Position numbers and translations under genes: made by a program. From NCBI GenBank assembly GCA_947253875.1, contig CAMYAM010000002.1:62001-126000 (forward strand): a DNA stretch of 64,000 nt. The letters run 5' to 3'. Source of the DNA: an uncultured Fastidiosipila sp. GTDB lineage: Bacteria > Bacillota > Clostridia > Saccharofermentanales > Fastidiosipilaceae. Positions 33,991-43,514 of the stretch are shown here, in pieces; position 1 is the stretch's first letter; every line of letters starts with the position of its first letter. The notes under the pieces were generated by a model. That model was not told the origin of the DNA. It was given only the letters and a program-made list of their open reading frames with translations, and ran no database searches.

Positions 33991-36900
33991 ATGAATTATC
34001 TTCCAGAACGTGTACAAACTATTTGTGATCAGTTAAAAAGACTAACAGTCAAACAAGCATTGCCAACACCTAAGAAATGGCAATTCAAAAAAGGACAGTT
34101 TTTCTATCCAGAAGAAGCTGATCAAGATCCTACTCCTTATGCAGAGTTTGATAACTCCACCATGCACTGGTACGGTCCAGATAATCACTACTGGTTCAAA
34201 AATGAAGTAGTAGTACCAGAAGAGTTTGATGGTAAACCACTTTGGATTAAAGTATCAAGCCAATTTGAGGGTGGTGAGGATATGCGTAATCCGCAATTCT
34301 TATTATTCGTAAATGGCGAAGTAACTCAAGGTATGGACGTTAACCATTTGGATGTTCTTTTATCAGAGAATGCAAAAGCTGGTGATGTTTACAAACTAGA
34401 TGTACAAGCTTATTCAGGTACTTTGTACCATGAATTCAACTTCTCAACTGCACTTCTAGAAATTGATCCAGAAATTAAGGATCTATACTATGACTTGCAA
34501 ATCCCTCTACAAGCATTTAAGCGTTTAGAGGATGAAAGCCTAAGTAAGATAAAACTTACAAAAGTGTTGAATGATGCAGTTAACCTATTAGATTTACGTG
34601 TTCCTTATAGTGAAGAATTCTATGCTTCAGTAAGAACAACAAGAGAGTTCTTAGCTAAAGATTTATATACAGATTTAGCAGGTGAAGACGAAGTTATCGC
34701 AAGTTGTATTGGACACACTCACATTGACGTTGCTTGGTGGTGGACTGTTTCACAAACTAAGGAAAAAGTAGTACGTAGTTTCGCTACAGTACTTAAGTTG
34801 ATGGAAGAGTATCCAGATTATAAATTCTTACACAGTACACCTCAAGTTTACTCATACGTTAAAGAGCGTTATCCAGAAATGTTCGAACGTATCAAAGAAA
34901 GAGTAAAAGAGGGACGTTGGGAGCCTGAAGGTGCTAACTGGGTTGAGATGGATACAAATATCTCATCCGGTGAGAGTTTAACTCGTCAAATGCTATATGG
35001 TAAGAAATTTAACCGTGAGAACTTTGGTCGCGAGAACAGAGTTTACTGGTTACCAGATACTTTCGGCTATAACGCACAATTACCACAACTATTGAAGAAG
35101 AGTGATGTTGACTACTTCATGACAACTAAGATTTCATGGAGCCAAGTTAATAAAATTCCTTTTGATACTTTCCACTGGAAAGGTATTGACGGTACTGAAG
35201 TCCTAACACACATGATTACAACTCCAGCAATCGGTCAAGATGTTAAAGCTGACTTTAATACTACATATAACGGTATGTTACATCCAGATGCAATTTGCGG
35301 AGCTTGGGAGAGATATCAACAAAAAGATTTAAATAACGATATTTTAGTCTGCTTCGGTCATGGTGATGGTGGTGGTGGTGCTACTCGTTGGATGCTAGAA
35401 ACAGAGAAACGTCTAAGTAAGGGTATCACAGGGATTCCTAAGACTCGTCAAGTGTATGCACGACAATACTTCGAAGAGCTAGAAGAGAGAGTGGGCAATA
35501 ATCCTAAACTGCCAGTATGGCATGGGGATTTATACTTAGAGTATCACCGTGGTACATACACAAGTATGGCTAGAAATAAACGTTCTAACCGTAAGACAGA
35601 ATTAGGATTGATGGCACTAGAGTTGATTTCATCATTAGCTCTTGATGGTGTTGATTATCCAAAAGAGGATATTGATCAAATCTGGACAATGGTGCTACGT
35701 AACCAATTCCACGATATCTTGCCAGGTACAGCTATTAATGAAGTATATGAAGTTACAAGACTTGAATATAGAGAAGCAAAAGCAACAATTTGCAAGCTTA
35801 TTGATGCACGTTTAGATTACTTGTTAGGTGAAGGTGATAAGCTAACTCTATTCAACCCACATGGTTACACAAGAAATGACGTTGTTAAACTAGGTAATAT
35901 TGATGCAAAAGCAATCCAAGCATCAGATGGCTCTGTTTATGCAGTACAACAAACAAAAGATGGTGCAATTGCTTATGTAGAGAATTTACCAAGCAAGGGT
36001 TACGAGAGCTTCACAAAACTAAATCAAGAAGTAGAGTCTAAAAATCGCTTAGTATTATCAGCAGATAAACATGGAATTGAAACTCCTTTCTATGATGTTA
36101 AGTTTGATAAAGATTTCAATATTACATCTATCTATGACAAGGACAATAAACGTGAAGTAGTTCAAGACGGTGAGAGAGCAAACTTATTACGTGTCTACGA
36201 AGATAAACCAATGTACTATGATAACTGGGATATCGATTACTACTACACAGAGAAGTTCTGGGATCTAACAGATGTTGAGAGTGCTGAATGGGTAGAAGTA
36301 GGTGATGTTAGAGCAACATTACGTATAGTACGTAAGTTCAGCAAATCAACATTAAACCAGGATATTCATTTCTATGCTGATAGTCGTAGAATTGACTTCG
36401 TAAACGTAGTTGAATGGAATGAATTCCAACACTTACTCAAGGTTCACTTCCCAGTAAATGTAAATACTGATGAAGCTACATTTGATATTCAATTTGGTAA
36501 TATTAAACGTAAGATCCACAAGAACACAAGCTGGGATCAAGCAAGATTCGAAACCTGTGCACACAAATGGGTAGACTTATCAGAAGGTAACTACGGTGTA
36601 TCTTTGATGAACGACTGTAAATATGGACACTCCTTCATGGAATCCACAATAGTATTAAGTTTGATTAAGTCAGGTATTCAACCAAACCCAGTTTCAGACC
36701 GTGAGACACATTACTTCACTTACTCACTATTGCCACACGAGGGTGATTTCAGAGTAGGTAGAACAGTTGAAGAATCATATAACTTGAACCAAGAAGTTAT
36801 TGTTAAAGACAATACAGCTGATAAAGGTAAATTCTCATTAGTTTCAGTAGACTCACCTAATGTAGTTATTGAGACTGTTAAAGTTGCTGAAGATGGCGAT

Positions 36901-37104
36901 GGTAAAGTTGTAAGAGTGTACGAGTCAGAAAACTCATATACACACGTGACATTGAAATGGAATGGCGAGTTCTCTTCAGTTGAAGCATGTAACTTACAAG
37001 AGCGTACTCTAAGTGCAGAAGAGGCTGCACAACCTGTTGTAGATGAAGAGGGTATCCACTTCACAATCAAACCTTATGAGATTTACAGTTTGAGAATTAG
37101 GTAA
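33991..37104 (+). CDS. GH38 alpha-mannosidase
   Basis: A 1037-residue cytoplasmic enzyme without signal peptide. An N-terminal beta domain (to about 230) precedes the catalytic domain: metal-binding GHTHIDVAWWWTVSQTKEKV near residue 241, the nucleophile Asp in YWLPDTFGYNAQLPQ near residue 352, and the metal His in QFHDILPGTAINEVYE. The C-terminal beta-sandwich domains follow to the end. It removes alpha-mannose residues from oligomannosides. With GH130 it would trim alpha-mannose branches and then phosphorolyse the beta-mannosyl core, as in bacterial use of N-glycan fragments. Confidence 0.95.
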   Translation: MNYLPERVQTICDQLKRLTVKQALPTPKKWQFKKGQFFYPEEADQDPTPYAEFDNSTMHWYGPDNHYWFKNEVVVPEEFDGKPLWIKVSSQFEGGEDMRNPQFLLFVNGEVTQGMDVNHLDVLLSENAKAGDVYKLDVQAYSGTLYHEFNFSTALLEIDPEIKDLYYDLQIPLQAFKRLEDESLSKIKLTKVLNDAVNLLDLRVPYSEEFYASVRTTREFLAKDLYTDLAGEDEVIASCIGHTHIDVAWWWTVSQTKEKVVRSFATVLKLMEEYPDYKFLHSTPQVYSYVKERYPEMFERIKERVKEGRWEPEGANWVEMDTNISSGESLTRQMLYGKKFNRENFGRENRVYWLPDTFGYNAQLPQLLKKSDVDYFMTTKISWSQVNKIPFDTFHWKGIDGTEVLTHMITTPAIGQDVKADFNTTYNGMLHPDAICGAWERYQQKDLNNDILVCFGHGDGGGGATRWMLETEKRLSKGITGIPKTRQVYARQYFEELEERVGNNPKLPVWHGDLYLEYHRGTYTSMARNKRSNRKTELGLMALELISSLALDGVDYPKEDIDQIWTMVLRNQFHDILPGTAINEVYEVTRLEYREAKATICKLIDARLDYLLGEGDKLTLFNPHGYTRNDVVKLGNIDAKAIQASDGSVYAVQQTKDGAIAYVENLPSKGYESFTKLNQEVESKNRLVLSADKHGIETPFYDVKFDKDFNITSIYDKDNKREVVQDGERANLLRVYEDKPMYYDNWDIDYYYTEKFWDLTDVESAEWVEVGDVRATLRIVRKFSKSTLNQDIHFYADSRRIDFVNVVEWNEFQHLLKVHFPVNVNTDEATFDIQFGNIKRKIHKNTSWDQARFETCAHKWVDLSEGNYGVSLMNDCKYGHSFMESTIVLSLIKSGIQPNPVSDRETHYFTYSLLPHEGDFRVGRTVEESYNLNQEVIVKDNTADKGKFSLVSVDSPNVVIETVKVAEDGDGKVVRVYESENSYTHVTLKWNGEFSSVEACNLQERTLSAEEAAQPVVDEEGIHFTIKPYEIYSLRIR

Positions 37105-37132
37105 TAAAATCAAATAATTGCATAAAAAGGTT

Positions 37133-37171
37133 CAACGGGGCGGAGTGATTTTTCTGCTCCGTTGTTATTTT
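37133..37171 (+). terminator. Terminator after the alpha-mannosidase gene
   Basis: CAACGGGGCGG (37133-37143) and CTGCTCCGTTG (37154-37164) pair over 11 bases with two G-U pairs and a 10-base loop, followed by TTATTTTTT. Confidence 0.88.
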
Positions 37172-37239
37172 TTATAGAAAATAATTGAAATTTGTGGTAA
37201 AGTAATTTTAACCTGAAATATTAAGAGAGGTTTTTTAAT

Positions 37240-37500
37240 ATGAGTGAAGATAAAGAAAAAGATATGAAAATGAGAAATAGAATTCGAGAATATAGATTAC
37301 CATACAATTTATCCCAACACAGGTTAGGTAAGAAAGTTGGCGTTTCTAGAATTAGTATTAATAAGATTGAAAATGGTAAGACAATTCCTAGTTTGAGTTT
37401 AGCACACAGAATCGCAGATGCAGTTAATGCTTCAATTTATGAAATTTTTGATCTAGATGGCTCAGGTGATTACGAATATAAGAAACGTAAAGACGACTAG
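37240..37500 (+). CDS. XRE-family small transcription regulator
   Basis: An 86-residue protein that is little more than a helix-turn-helix: NRIREYRLPYNLSQHRLGKK, then VGVSRISINKIENGKTIPSL as the turn and recognition helix. A basic C-terminal tail follows. GAGAGG precedes the start. It resembles YgzD/Cro-like single-domain regulators. It lies between the mannoside genes and an ATP-grasp gene 59 bases downstream, with which it may form an operon. The target is unknown. Confidence 0.88.
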   Translation: MSEDKEKDMKMRNRIREYRLPYNLSQHRLGKKVGVSRISINKIENGKTIPSLSLAHRIADAVNASIYEIFDLDGSGDYEYKKRKDD

Positions 37501-37559
37501 TTTGTCTTAAAATTAAATCCAATAGAAATAAGTTTGATGAATTTTGAGAGGGGTATGTA

Positions 37560-38600
37560 ATGAGATTTGCTCAAATTATCAAGAAGATCTTCACTGTTGA
37601 TTGGAAAAGTCTGATTCCACTTATTCGACAGGCTAGAGGGACAACAGGAAGGTCTTATTATGATTTGTGCTCTGATATTAAAAAATGTAACGATGCAGGT
37701 TTCAATTGGGGTGAGTATTTTGTTTTTGGTTTTCAGCAAAATACCGATAGTGAATATAGAAAGTCATTTGTTTGTAATTTACCACACTATAGGGAGATAG
37801 CAGATTATTTTGATACAGATTCTAAAGATTTTAGCATCATAGAAGATAAAGGCTTATTTAACAAAAAATTCGAACAGTTTAGAACGGTAAGTAGTTTGGA
37901 TTTACGTTATTCAAGTTATGATGAATTTTGTAAATTTGCTGCCAATCATGATTTATTGTGGGCAAAAAATCCTTTTGGTTATGGTGGAAGTTCTGTATTT
38001 AAATTGACTAAACAAGAGCTAGAAGCGAAGCCAGTAGATAAAATTTATGAAGACTTAATTAAAAGAAAACTTTTTGTTCTGGAAGAGAATATTGTTCAGC
38101 ATCCAGAAATGTCTAAACTATCGCTGAACTCAGTAAATACTATTAGAGTTATGACGATAAAAGATAAGCATGGCAATATTTCAACACCATTTGTGGCATC
38201 AAGAATAGCAACTGATGATTGTGATAAAGATAACTGCTCACTACAGGGTGCATCATGTGTTTTAGACGATAATGGTGTTGTTTGTTATCCTTATTTTAGG
38301 ATTTATCCTGATATCAAGGAGTTTAGCGAAAATCAATATACAGGATTTAAGCTGATTGGTTTTCAAGTACCATATTTCAATGAAACTTTAGATATATGTA
38401 AACAAGCACTGGAATTGACGGATCTTAATTTTATTGGTTGGGATGTTGCGATAACAGAAACAGGTCCATGCTTAATAGAAGCCAATAGGGGTGCTAGCTT
38501 TGACCTTTTCCAATCATATACTCAATTAAAAGATGGTCAAGGTAAAAAGAAAGAATTGGAAAAATATTTAGGGTTTGAACTAAGTGAGTTGAATATTTAG
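37560..38600 (+). CDS. Sugar-transfer-associated ATP-grasp protein
   Basis: A 346-residue protein. The N-terminal 100 residues are helical; the ATP-grasp fold runs from about LLWAKNPFGYGGSSVFKLTK (nucleotide-binding lysine and Gly loop) to GWDVAITETGPCLIEANRGA, which carries the metal-binding Glu/Asn. SLNSVNTIRVMTIKD is typical of the ATPgrasp_ST family (alpha-L-glutamate-ligase-related). These proteins are usually found with polysaccharide or sugar-transfer genes. Here the neighbours are a small XRE regulator and a phosphohexomutase. The amide or ester product is unknown. Confidence 0.82.
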   Translation: MRFAQIIKKIFTVDWKSLIPLIRQARGTTGRSYYDLCSDIKKCNDAGFNWGEYFVFGFQQNTDSEYRKSFVCNLPHYREIADYFDTDSKDFSIIEDKGLFNKKFEQFRTVSSLDLRYSSYDEFCKFAANHDLLWAKNPFGYGGSSVFKLTKQELEAKPVDKIYEDLIKRKLFVLEENIVQHPEMSKLSLNSVNTIRVMTIKDKHGNISTPFVASRIATDDCDKDNCSLQGASCVLDDNGVVCYPYFRIYPDIKEFSENQYTGFKLIGFQVPYFNETLDICKQALELTDLNFIGWDVAITETGPCLIEANRGASFDLFQSYTQLKDGQGKKKELEKYLGFELSELNI

Positions 38601-38634
38601 TTCACTATACTTGTTGTATAAGCTGAGAAAAAGA

Positions 38635-38690
38635 AAGCGGTGGAACAAATTTTGTAGTGCAGTTTATTTGTTCCGCCGCTTTTATTTTTG
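38635..38690 (+). terminator. Strong terminator after the ATP-grasp gene
   Basis: AAGCGGTGGAACAAAT (38635-38650) and ATTTGTTCCGCCGCTT (38666-38681) form a 16-base stem with one T-G pair and a 15-base loop, followed by TTTATTTTTG. It sits between convergent genes. Confidence 0.93.
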
Positions 38691-38706
38691 CTTTCTGTAA
38701 AGTTTA

Positions 38707-40404
38707 CTATCTTATGCCAGCAATCTTTTCTATTTCTGATCTTAGTTCTTTTTCTAGAGCTTCTGCCTGTTCACGATCTGCTTTAAGTGAGATGTAGATC
38801 TTTAACTTAGGTTCAGTACCAGAAGGTCTGACTACGAAGCTACCATTTTCGCCAAGTATAAATTTCAAGACATCAGATTTTGGCAAATCGCCAACACCCT
38901 TGTTATAGTCGAAAATTTCTGTAACTTCCATACCTGCGATTTCAGAAATTTCTTGATCACGGAGACCTTGCATAATTGCGTTCATTCTTTCAAATCCAGC
39001 TTGACCTTCGAATTGGTATGACTCTAAAGTATCAAGATAGAAGCCGTACTTAGCGTAAATTTCTTCAAGTTTTTCGAATAAGTTGACACCGTTAGTCATG
39101 TAGTATGAGAACATTTCAGCAACTAAGATAGCTGCATTAACAGCATCTTTATCACGTACATAAGGACCACTTAAGTAACCGTAGCTTTCTTCGTAACCTA
39201 AAATGTAGTCGTCAACTCTACCAGCTGCTTCTAGTTTAGCTATTTGTTCACCAATGTACTTGAATCCTGTTAGAACGTTAACTGTCTCAACATTGTTAGA
39301 TTCAGCAACTTTTTCTGCAAGAGAAGTAGTTACGATAGTTTTTACGAAAACTGGATTCTCTGGCATTGTATTTGTTGTTTGCTTACGATGAATAATGTAG
39401 TCTAGTAGTAATACACCAACTAAGTTACCAGATACTAACTCGAACTCACCGGAAGGGTTCTTAATTGCGATACCTAGACGGTCTGCATCTGGGTCAGTTG
39501 CCATGAACATATCAGCATCTTCACGTTTTGCATATTCAATACCAAGAGCCATAGCTTCGGGATACTCAGGGTTTGGATATGGAGCAGTTGGGAAGTTTCC
39601 GTCTGGTTGTTCTTGCTCTTTAACAACGCTTAAGTTTGTGTAGCCCATCTCTTCCAAAGCGCGTAGAACAGGTTTCAACCCAGCACCGTGAATTGGTGAA
39701 TAGATGATTTTAACATCTTTGTTAATTTTAGTGTTTTCATCTATTTCGGACTCGTTTTTAACTGCTTCAATATAAGCTGTATAAACTTCTGGTCCGATAT
39801 ATTTGATCTTACCAGCAGCTAAAGCTGAGTCAAAGTCGTAATCAACAATATCGCTGAAAGTATCTAATTTGTTGATCTCATCTGAAATTGCTGCAGCAAC
39901 GTCTGTCTTGATTTGGCAACCGTCGGCACCGTAAACTTTATAACCATTGTATTTAGCAGGGTTGTGTGAAGCAGTAACCATTACACCAGCGTCAGTTTGC
40001 AATTCTCTGATTGCAAAAGATACTGCAGGTGTTGGCATTAGTTCAGGATAAAGATGAACTTGAATACCGTTTGCTGCATAAACAGCTGCTGCTACTTGTG
40101 AGAATAGGTCAGACTTAATACGTGAGTCATAACCAATAGCGATTGATTTGTGCTCTGATTTTGCTGTTTTGTTAACGTAATTAGCTAAACCTTGTGAAGC
40201 TTTGGCAACAGTGTAAATGTTCATTCTGTTGGTACCAGCTCCGATGGTACCACGCAATCCACCAGTACCAAAAGCTAAATCACGATAGAAGGCGTCATTA
40301 ATTTTTTCCTCGTCTCCTGAAATGGATTTCAACTCGGCGAGAAGACTTTCATCTTCAACTTTGTCTAACCATAGTTGATATAATTCTTTAACGTTTCTTT
40401 CCAT
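38707..40404 (-). CDS. pgcA: Phosphoglucomutase/phosphomannomutase
   Basis: A 565-residue alpha-D-phosphohexomutase of the long PgcA type. The phosphoserine loop is GVMVTASHNPAKYNGYKVYG, the metal-binding loop DPDADRLGIAI, the sugar-binding loop GYEESYGYL and the phosphate-binding loop RPSGTEPKLKIYI. It converts hexose-1-phosphates to hexose-6-phosphates. With GH130 upstream it could turn mannose-1-phosphate into mannose-6-phosphate, besides its usual glucose role in cell-wall precursor supply. The next gene on the same strand is manA, which fits. Confidence 0.95.
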   Translation of the reverse strand: MERNVKELYQLWLDKVEDESLLAELKSISGDEEKINDAFYRDLAFGTGGLRGTIGAGTNRMNIYTVAKASQGLANYVNKTAKSEHKSIAIGYDSRIKSDLFSQVAAAVYAANGIQVHLYPELMPTPAVSFAIRELQTDAGVMVTASHNPAKYNGYKVYGADGCQIKTDVAAAISDEINKLDTFSDIVDYDFDSALAAGKIKYIGPEVYTAYIEAVKNESEIDENTKINKDVKIIYSPIHGAGLKPVLRALEEMGYTNLSVVKEQEQPDGNFPTAPYPNPEYPEAMALGIEYAKREDADMFMATDPDADRLGIAIKNPSGEFELVSGNLVGVLLLDYIIHRKQTTNTMPENPVFVKTIVTTSLAEKVAESNNVETVNVLTGFKYIGEQIAKLEAAGRVDDYILGYEESYGYLSGPYVRDKDAVNAAILVAEMFSYYMTNGVNLFEKLEEIYAKYGFYLDTLESYQFEGQAGFERMNAIMQGLRDQEISEIAGMEVTEIFDYNKGVGDLPKSDVLKFILGENGSFVVRPSGTEPKLKIYISLKADREQAEALEKELRSEIEKIAGIR

Positions 40405-40499
40405 TAAAATACCTCTTTCCTTTTTTCTTTTCTTTTCTCCTAATTTTCTGTAGAACTTGCATATTGTTTAATGTTTTTGTCAAGTAAACTACAAATCTT

Positions 40500-41474
40500 T
40501 TATACATCACTTTCAGAAGGATGAACCCTACTAATAATAGCCTTACATTTACCAGATAACAATAGAGAATCTGAACCGGCAGGAACAAATATTGTTTCAC
40601 CTAATTTTAGCTGAACTTCTTCGTTTGCTCGGCTAGCTTTTGCTTCACCTTCAATAATTGTTAAACCTAAGAAACTTTCGTCTCCAATTTCTAGAATTCT
40701 TTCTCCATTGACTGTGATTAGGTCAGTTTGGAAATGTTTGCCGTAGAATAATTTTTCTTCACCAGTTTTTCTGTCTTTAGCCAAGGAGACGTTTTTCATA
40801 TCTACAGGGTCTAAATCCATAACGGCAAATGATTGCTCTACGTGTAATTCTCTAGGTTTACCATCACTACCAGGTCTGTTGTAATCGAATAGTCTGTAGG
40901 TAATGTTTGAACTTTGTTGAATTTCGTAAACTAGAACGCCAGCACCAATTGCATGGATGGTTCCTGAAGGTACGTAGAAGCAGTCTCCTGGTTGAACTTC
41001 AAACGGTCTTAATAATTCTGCAAAAGTACCATCTGCAAGCTTCTCTCTCGCTTCCTCTTCGTTCAAAGTTTCTTTTGGACCAAGATAGATGAAACTTCCT
41101 TCTTCGGCACCGATAATGTACCACATTTCTGTTTTACCATTATCTCCCTCATTCTTGTGAGCGTACTCATCATCTGGGTGTACTTGGATTGATAGAGCTG
41201 ATTTAGCATCAATAAACTTAGTCAAGATTGGGAAATACCCAATTTCATTAGGATAAGTTCCCATGACTTCAGGATTTGCCTTAACAACTGCTGCCAAGGT
41301 TTTGCCTGCAAGTTCGCCGTTTTCTATAACTGCTTCACCATCTGCGTGTGCAGAGATTTCCCAAGTTTCACCGATTTGTGTGCCAGCTTTAGCTTTATCA
41401 AATTCGTTTGCGAGTCTTGTACCACCCCAAACTTTTGGAGATATTGCTGGTTTTAGTTTAAAAATTTTGTTCAC
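40500..41474 (-). CDS. manA: Mannose-6-phosphate isomerase, class I
   Basis: A 324-residue cupin enzyme. The zinc site is spread over SIQVHPDDEYAH and TEMWYIIGAEEGSF; PSGTIHAIGAGVLVYEIQQS and SNITYRLFDYNR complete the active site. The start is GTG at 41474, seven bases after GGGAGG; no ATG fits. The enzyme interconverts mannose-6-phosphate and fructose-6-phosphate. It lies upstream of the phosphohexomutase on the same strand, about 95 bases apart, so the two could be one transcript. Confidence 0.95.
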   Translation of the reverse strand: MNKIFKLKPAISPKVWGGTRLANEFDKAKAGTQIGETWEISAHADGEAVIENGELAGKTLAAVVKANPEVMGTYPNEIGYFPILTKFIDAKSALSIQVHPDDEYAHKNEGDNGKTEMWYIIGAEEGSFIYLGPKETLNEEEAREKLADGTFAELLRPFEVQPGDCFYVPSGTIHAIGAGVLVYEIQQSSNITYRLFDYNRPGSDGKPRELHVEQSFAVMDLDPVDMKNVSLAKDRKTGEEKLFYGKHFQTDLITVNGERILEIGDESFLGLTIIEGEAKASRANEEVQLKLGETIFVPAGSDSLLLSGKCKAIISRVHPSESDV

Positions 41475-41644
41475 CTCTTAGCCTCCCTTTGACTATATAA
41501 ATATTTGCCCTTATTCTATCAAATTATCGTATTTTATTGAAGATATCATTCTCTAAACAGTGAGAATGTTTGAGGTTGTTAAAGAGAACTTAACAATCTT
41601 TAAAAATGATATAATACAGTTTACGAATTTAATGGATATATTGT

Positions 41645-41674
41645 TTGGCAATAGTTGGTAAATTCTAGTAAAAT
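41645..41674 (+). promoter_or_regulatory. Promoter of the 41.7-kb rightward gene run
   Basis: TTGGCA (41645-41650) and TAAAAT (41669-41674) are 18 bases apart, 38 bases before the GTG start. An extended -10 (TGATATAAT, ending 41615) lies further upstream and may be a second start. Confidence 0.55.
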
Positions 41675-41711
41675 ATAGCCATTAAATAAATTCAGTTAAG
41701 AGAGATAAGAA

Positions 41712-42737
41712 GTGAGACGTAAAAACAAAATATTAATTATGTTAATAATTCTCGTTGTATTCTTGCTCAGCTTTTTGCTTTATAAGAACCATTTAGCAAA
41801 TAGGATGAAAGAAGAGCTTAATACAAGGTACCCAATTGATACTTTTGATGTTAGAAATGTCAAACTCACTCTAATTCCTTTGGGTGCAACTGCTGAGGCA
41901 AAAGCTAATAACATGGGTACTAAATTTGATGTTAGCTATGTCTTTAATCTAGGTGCAAAAGGCAATGAAATTAGAGACAATATGTATAAAGTCAAGACAG
42001 AAAATTTCTATAAAGAAAAGCTGAAACCTTTAACAGATAAGTACAGTGACTGGATAGAAGGGTATAACATTGAGAGTACAACGGAGTTAGAGAAGGCTTT
42101 AGACTTGAATTTGTCCTTGTTACCGGCTCGCCTTGATATTGTTTTGTCATCGAAAATAAAAAATACAGATGAATATATAGATGCAGTTAAATTTTTGCTG
42201 CAAAAACTTAGTGAGCATCAACAAGGAGATGCAGAGATGAAAGATTTAAGAGCAGTTAGATTCTATTCTTTCCCAGGTAGCATCACTGAGCTTAACATTA
42301 AGAACATAGGTTTAGATGCAAATAATTTAACTCAGGCAACGTATACTGAAGCGTCAGAGAGTTCTGAATCAACAAGCACTAATAAAGATTCTGCAGATAA
42401 TACCAATGCAACAACTAAAAAAACTACTGCAGCAAGTGCCAGTACGGAGAAAATTAATAATCCTCTATATGTATTGGAGTTTAATTCTTTCCTAGAAAAT
42501 ATAGATCTTGATACAGTGAAAAATGGAATTAGACTAAGAACTATTACTAAAAAAGAGCACAACCTAATTTCTGAAAAATATGATTTAAATAAAGGTGCAT
42601 TGGAAAGGTTAAAAGCTGCAGAGGACAGACAAACTAGAGATGTAGCATTTTCTAAATTACAAGAAAGTGCAAAAGCTGAAGGTCAAACTTTGACCACCCC
42701 TAGAGAAGAAGAATTTAATCCTAGTGAGAAAAAATAA
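41712..42737 (+). CDS. Hypothetical membrane-anchored protein
   Basis: A 341-residue protein starting at GTG 41712. A basic N-terminus and one membrane helix (about 5-26) precede a domain of about 200 residues that should lie outside the membrane. Then comes a Ser/Thr/Ala/Asn-rich linker (about 215-245) and a charged helical tail. No domain is recognised. It opens a rightward run that continues to the Asn-rich gene and tmk. A role in the envelope is likely from topology only. Confidence 0.72.
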   Translation: MRRKNKILIMLIILVVFLLSFLLYKNHLANRMKEELNTRYPIDTFDVRNVKLTLIPLGATAEAKANNMGTKFDVSYVFNLGAKGNEIRDNMYKVKTENFYKEKLKPLTDKYSDWIEGYNIESTTELEKALDLNLSLLPARLDIVLSSKIKNTDEYIDAVKFLLQKLSEHQQGDAEMKDLRAVRFYSFPGSITELNIKNIGLDANNLTQATYTEASESSESTSTNKDSADNTNATTKKTTAASASTEKINNPLYVLEFNSFLENIDLDTVKNGIRLRTITKKEHNLISEKYDLNKGALERLKAAEDRQTRDVAFSKLQESAKAEGQTLTTPREEEFNPSEKK

Positions 42738-42844
42738 AATCCAAGGTTGAGCAAAAAATCTTAAAGTTGAGAAAAAATATTACTTTTTATACAAACAATC
42801 TAACTAAGCACACAATTATGCAGTAATTAAAACGAGGGTGAAGT

Positions 42845-43408
42845 ATGGAAACAGATAATAACATCGGTAATAACGCTAGTAGCAGAAATAATAATAGAAA
42901 CTCAGACAGCAAAAATCCTAATTTTGCCAAGAGTAGACCAAGAAGAGGTCGAAATCAAGATACTAAGGGGAACGCTAGAGGTAATGCTAATTCCGAGTAT
43001 AGAGTTAATGCTAGAGTTGTAAATAAAAATAATAGCAACAACAATAATAGGTCAGCTCAAGGTAGTTCGGCTAATGACTCTAATAACAGAAGAAATACCG
43101 GAAAGAATAGAGATAACAGGCAATTGAATAACAATGGCAACAATCAAGATAGGCAAAGCTTAAATTCGCAAAATTCCGCAAATAGAAAGAGCAAACAATC
43201 ACAGGATAATAAAGAATTAAATAGAAATTCTAAACCAAAACGCATGCAAGATAAGCATAAGGTTAATCGTAGAAAGAATTTAGGACCACAAGTAGACAAA
43301 GAAACTATGTCAGAAGTTGAAACTGCAGAAGATATCCGTCGTGAAATTGCAGATATCGAAAAAGAGATAGCTTTAGAAATATCTAGTATAGAGAATATTG
43401 GTTTATAG
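42845..43408 (+). CDS. Asn/Arg-rich disordered protein
   Basis: A 187-residue protein. Residues 1-140 are almost free of hydrophobics and made of Asn, Arg, Lys, Ser and Gln (NNSNNNNRSAQGSSANDSNN). The last 45 residues turn into an acidic amphipathic helix (TAEDIRREIADIEKEIALEI). The start follows a GAGGGTGA site. The composition suggests a flexible nucleic-acid-binding arm joined to a helical docking segment, but that is inference. It lies 107 bases before tmk. No homologue is recognised. Confidence 0.75.
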   Translation: METDNNIGNNASSRNNNRNSDSKNPNFAKSRPRRGRNQDTKGNARGNANSEYRVNARVVNKNNSNNNNRSAQGSSANDSNNRRNTGKNRDNRQLNNNGNNQDRQSLNSQNSANRKSKQSQDNKELNRNSKPKRMQDKHKVNRRKNLGPQVDKETMSEVETAEDIRREIADIEKEIALEISSIENIGL

Positions 43409-43514
43409 GCAAAAATAAAATCTAAAATTAAATTGCTGGAGATATACTGTAAGTTGCCAGAGTGAAATGCTTAGATTACTTTGAAAAAAATAGGAGAAGT
43501 AAAATTTTTGAAAT

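Noticed and set aside
36720..37070. A 116-codon minus-strand frame inside the GH38 gene
   Set aside because: Antisense shadow of the C-terminal domain of a clear enzyme; Ser/Thr-rich text and no start signal.
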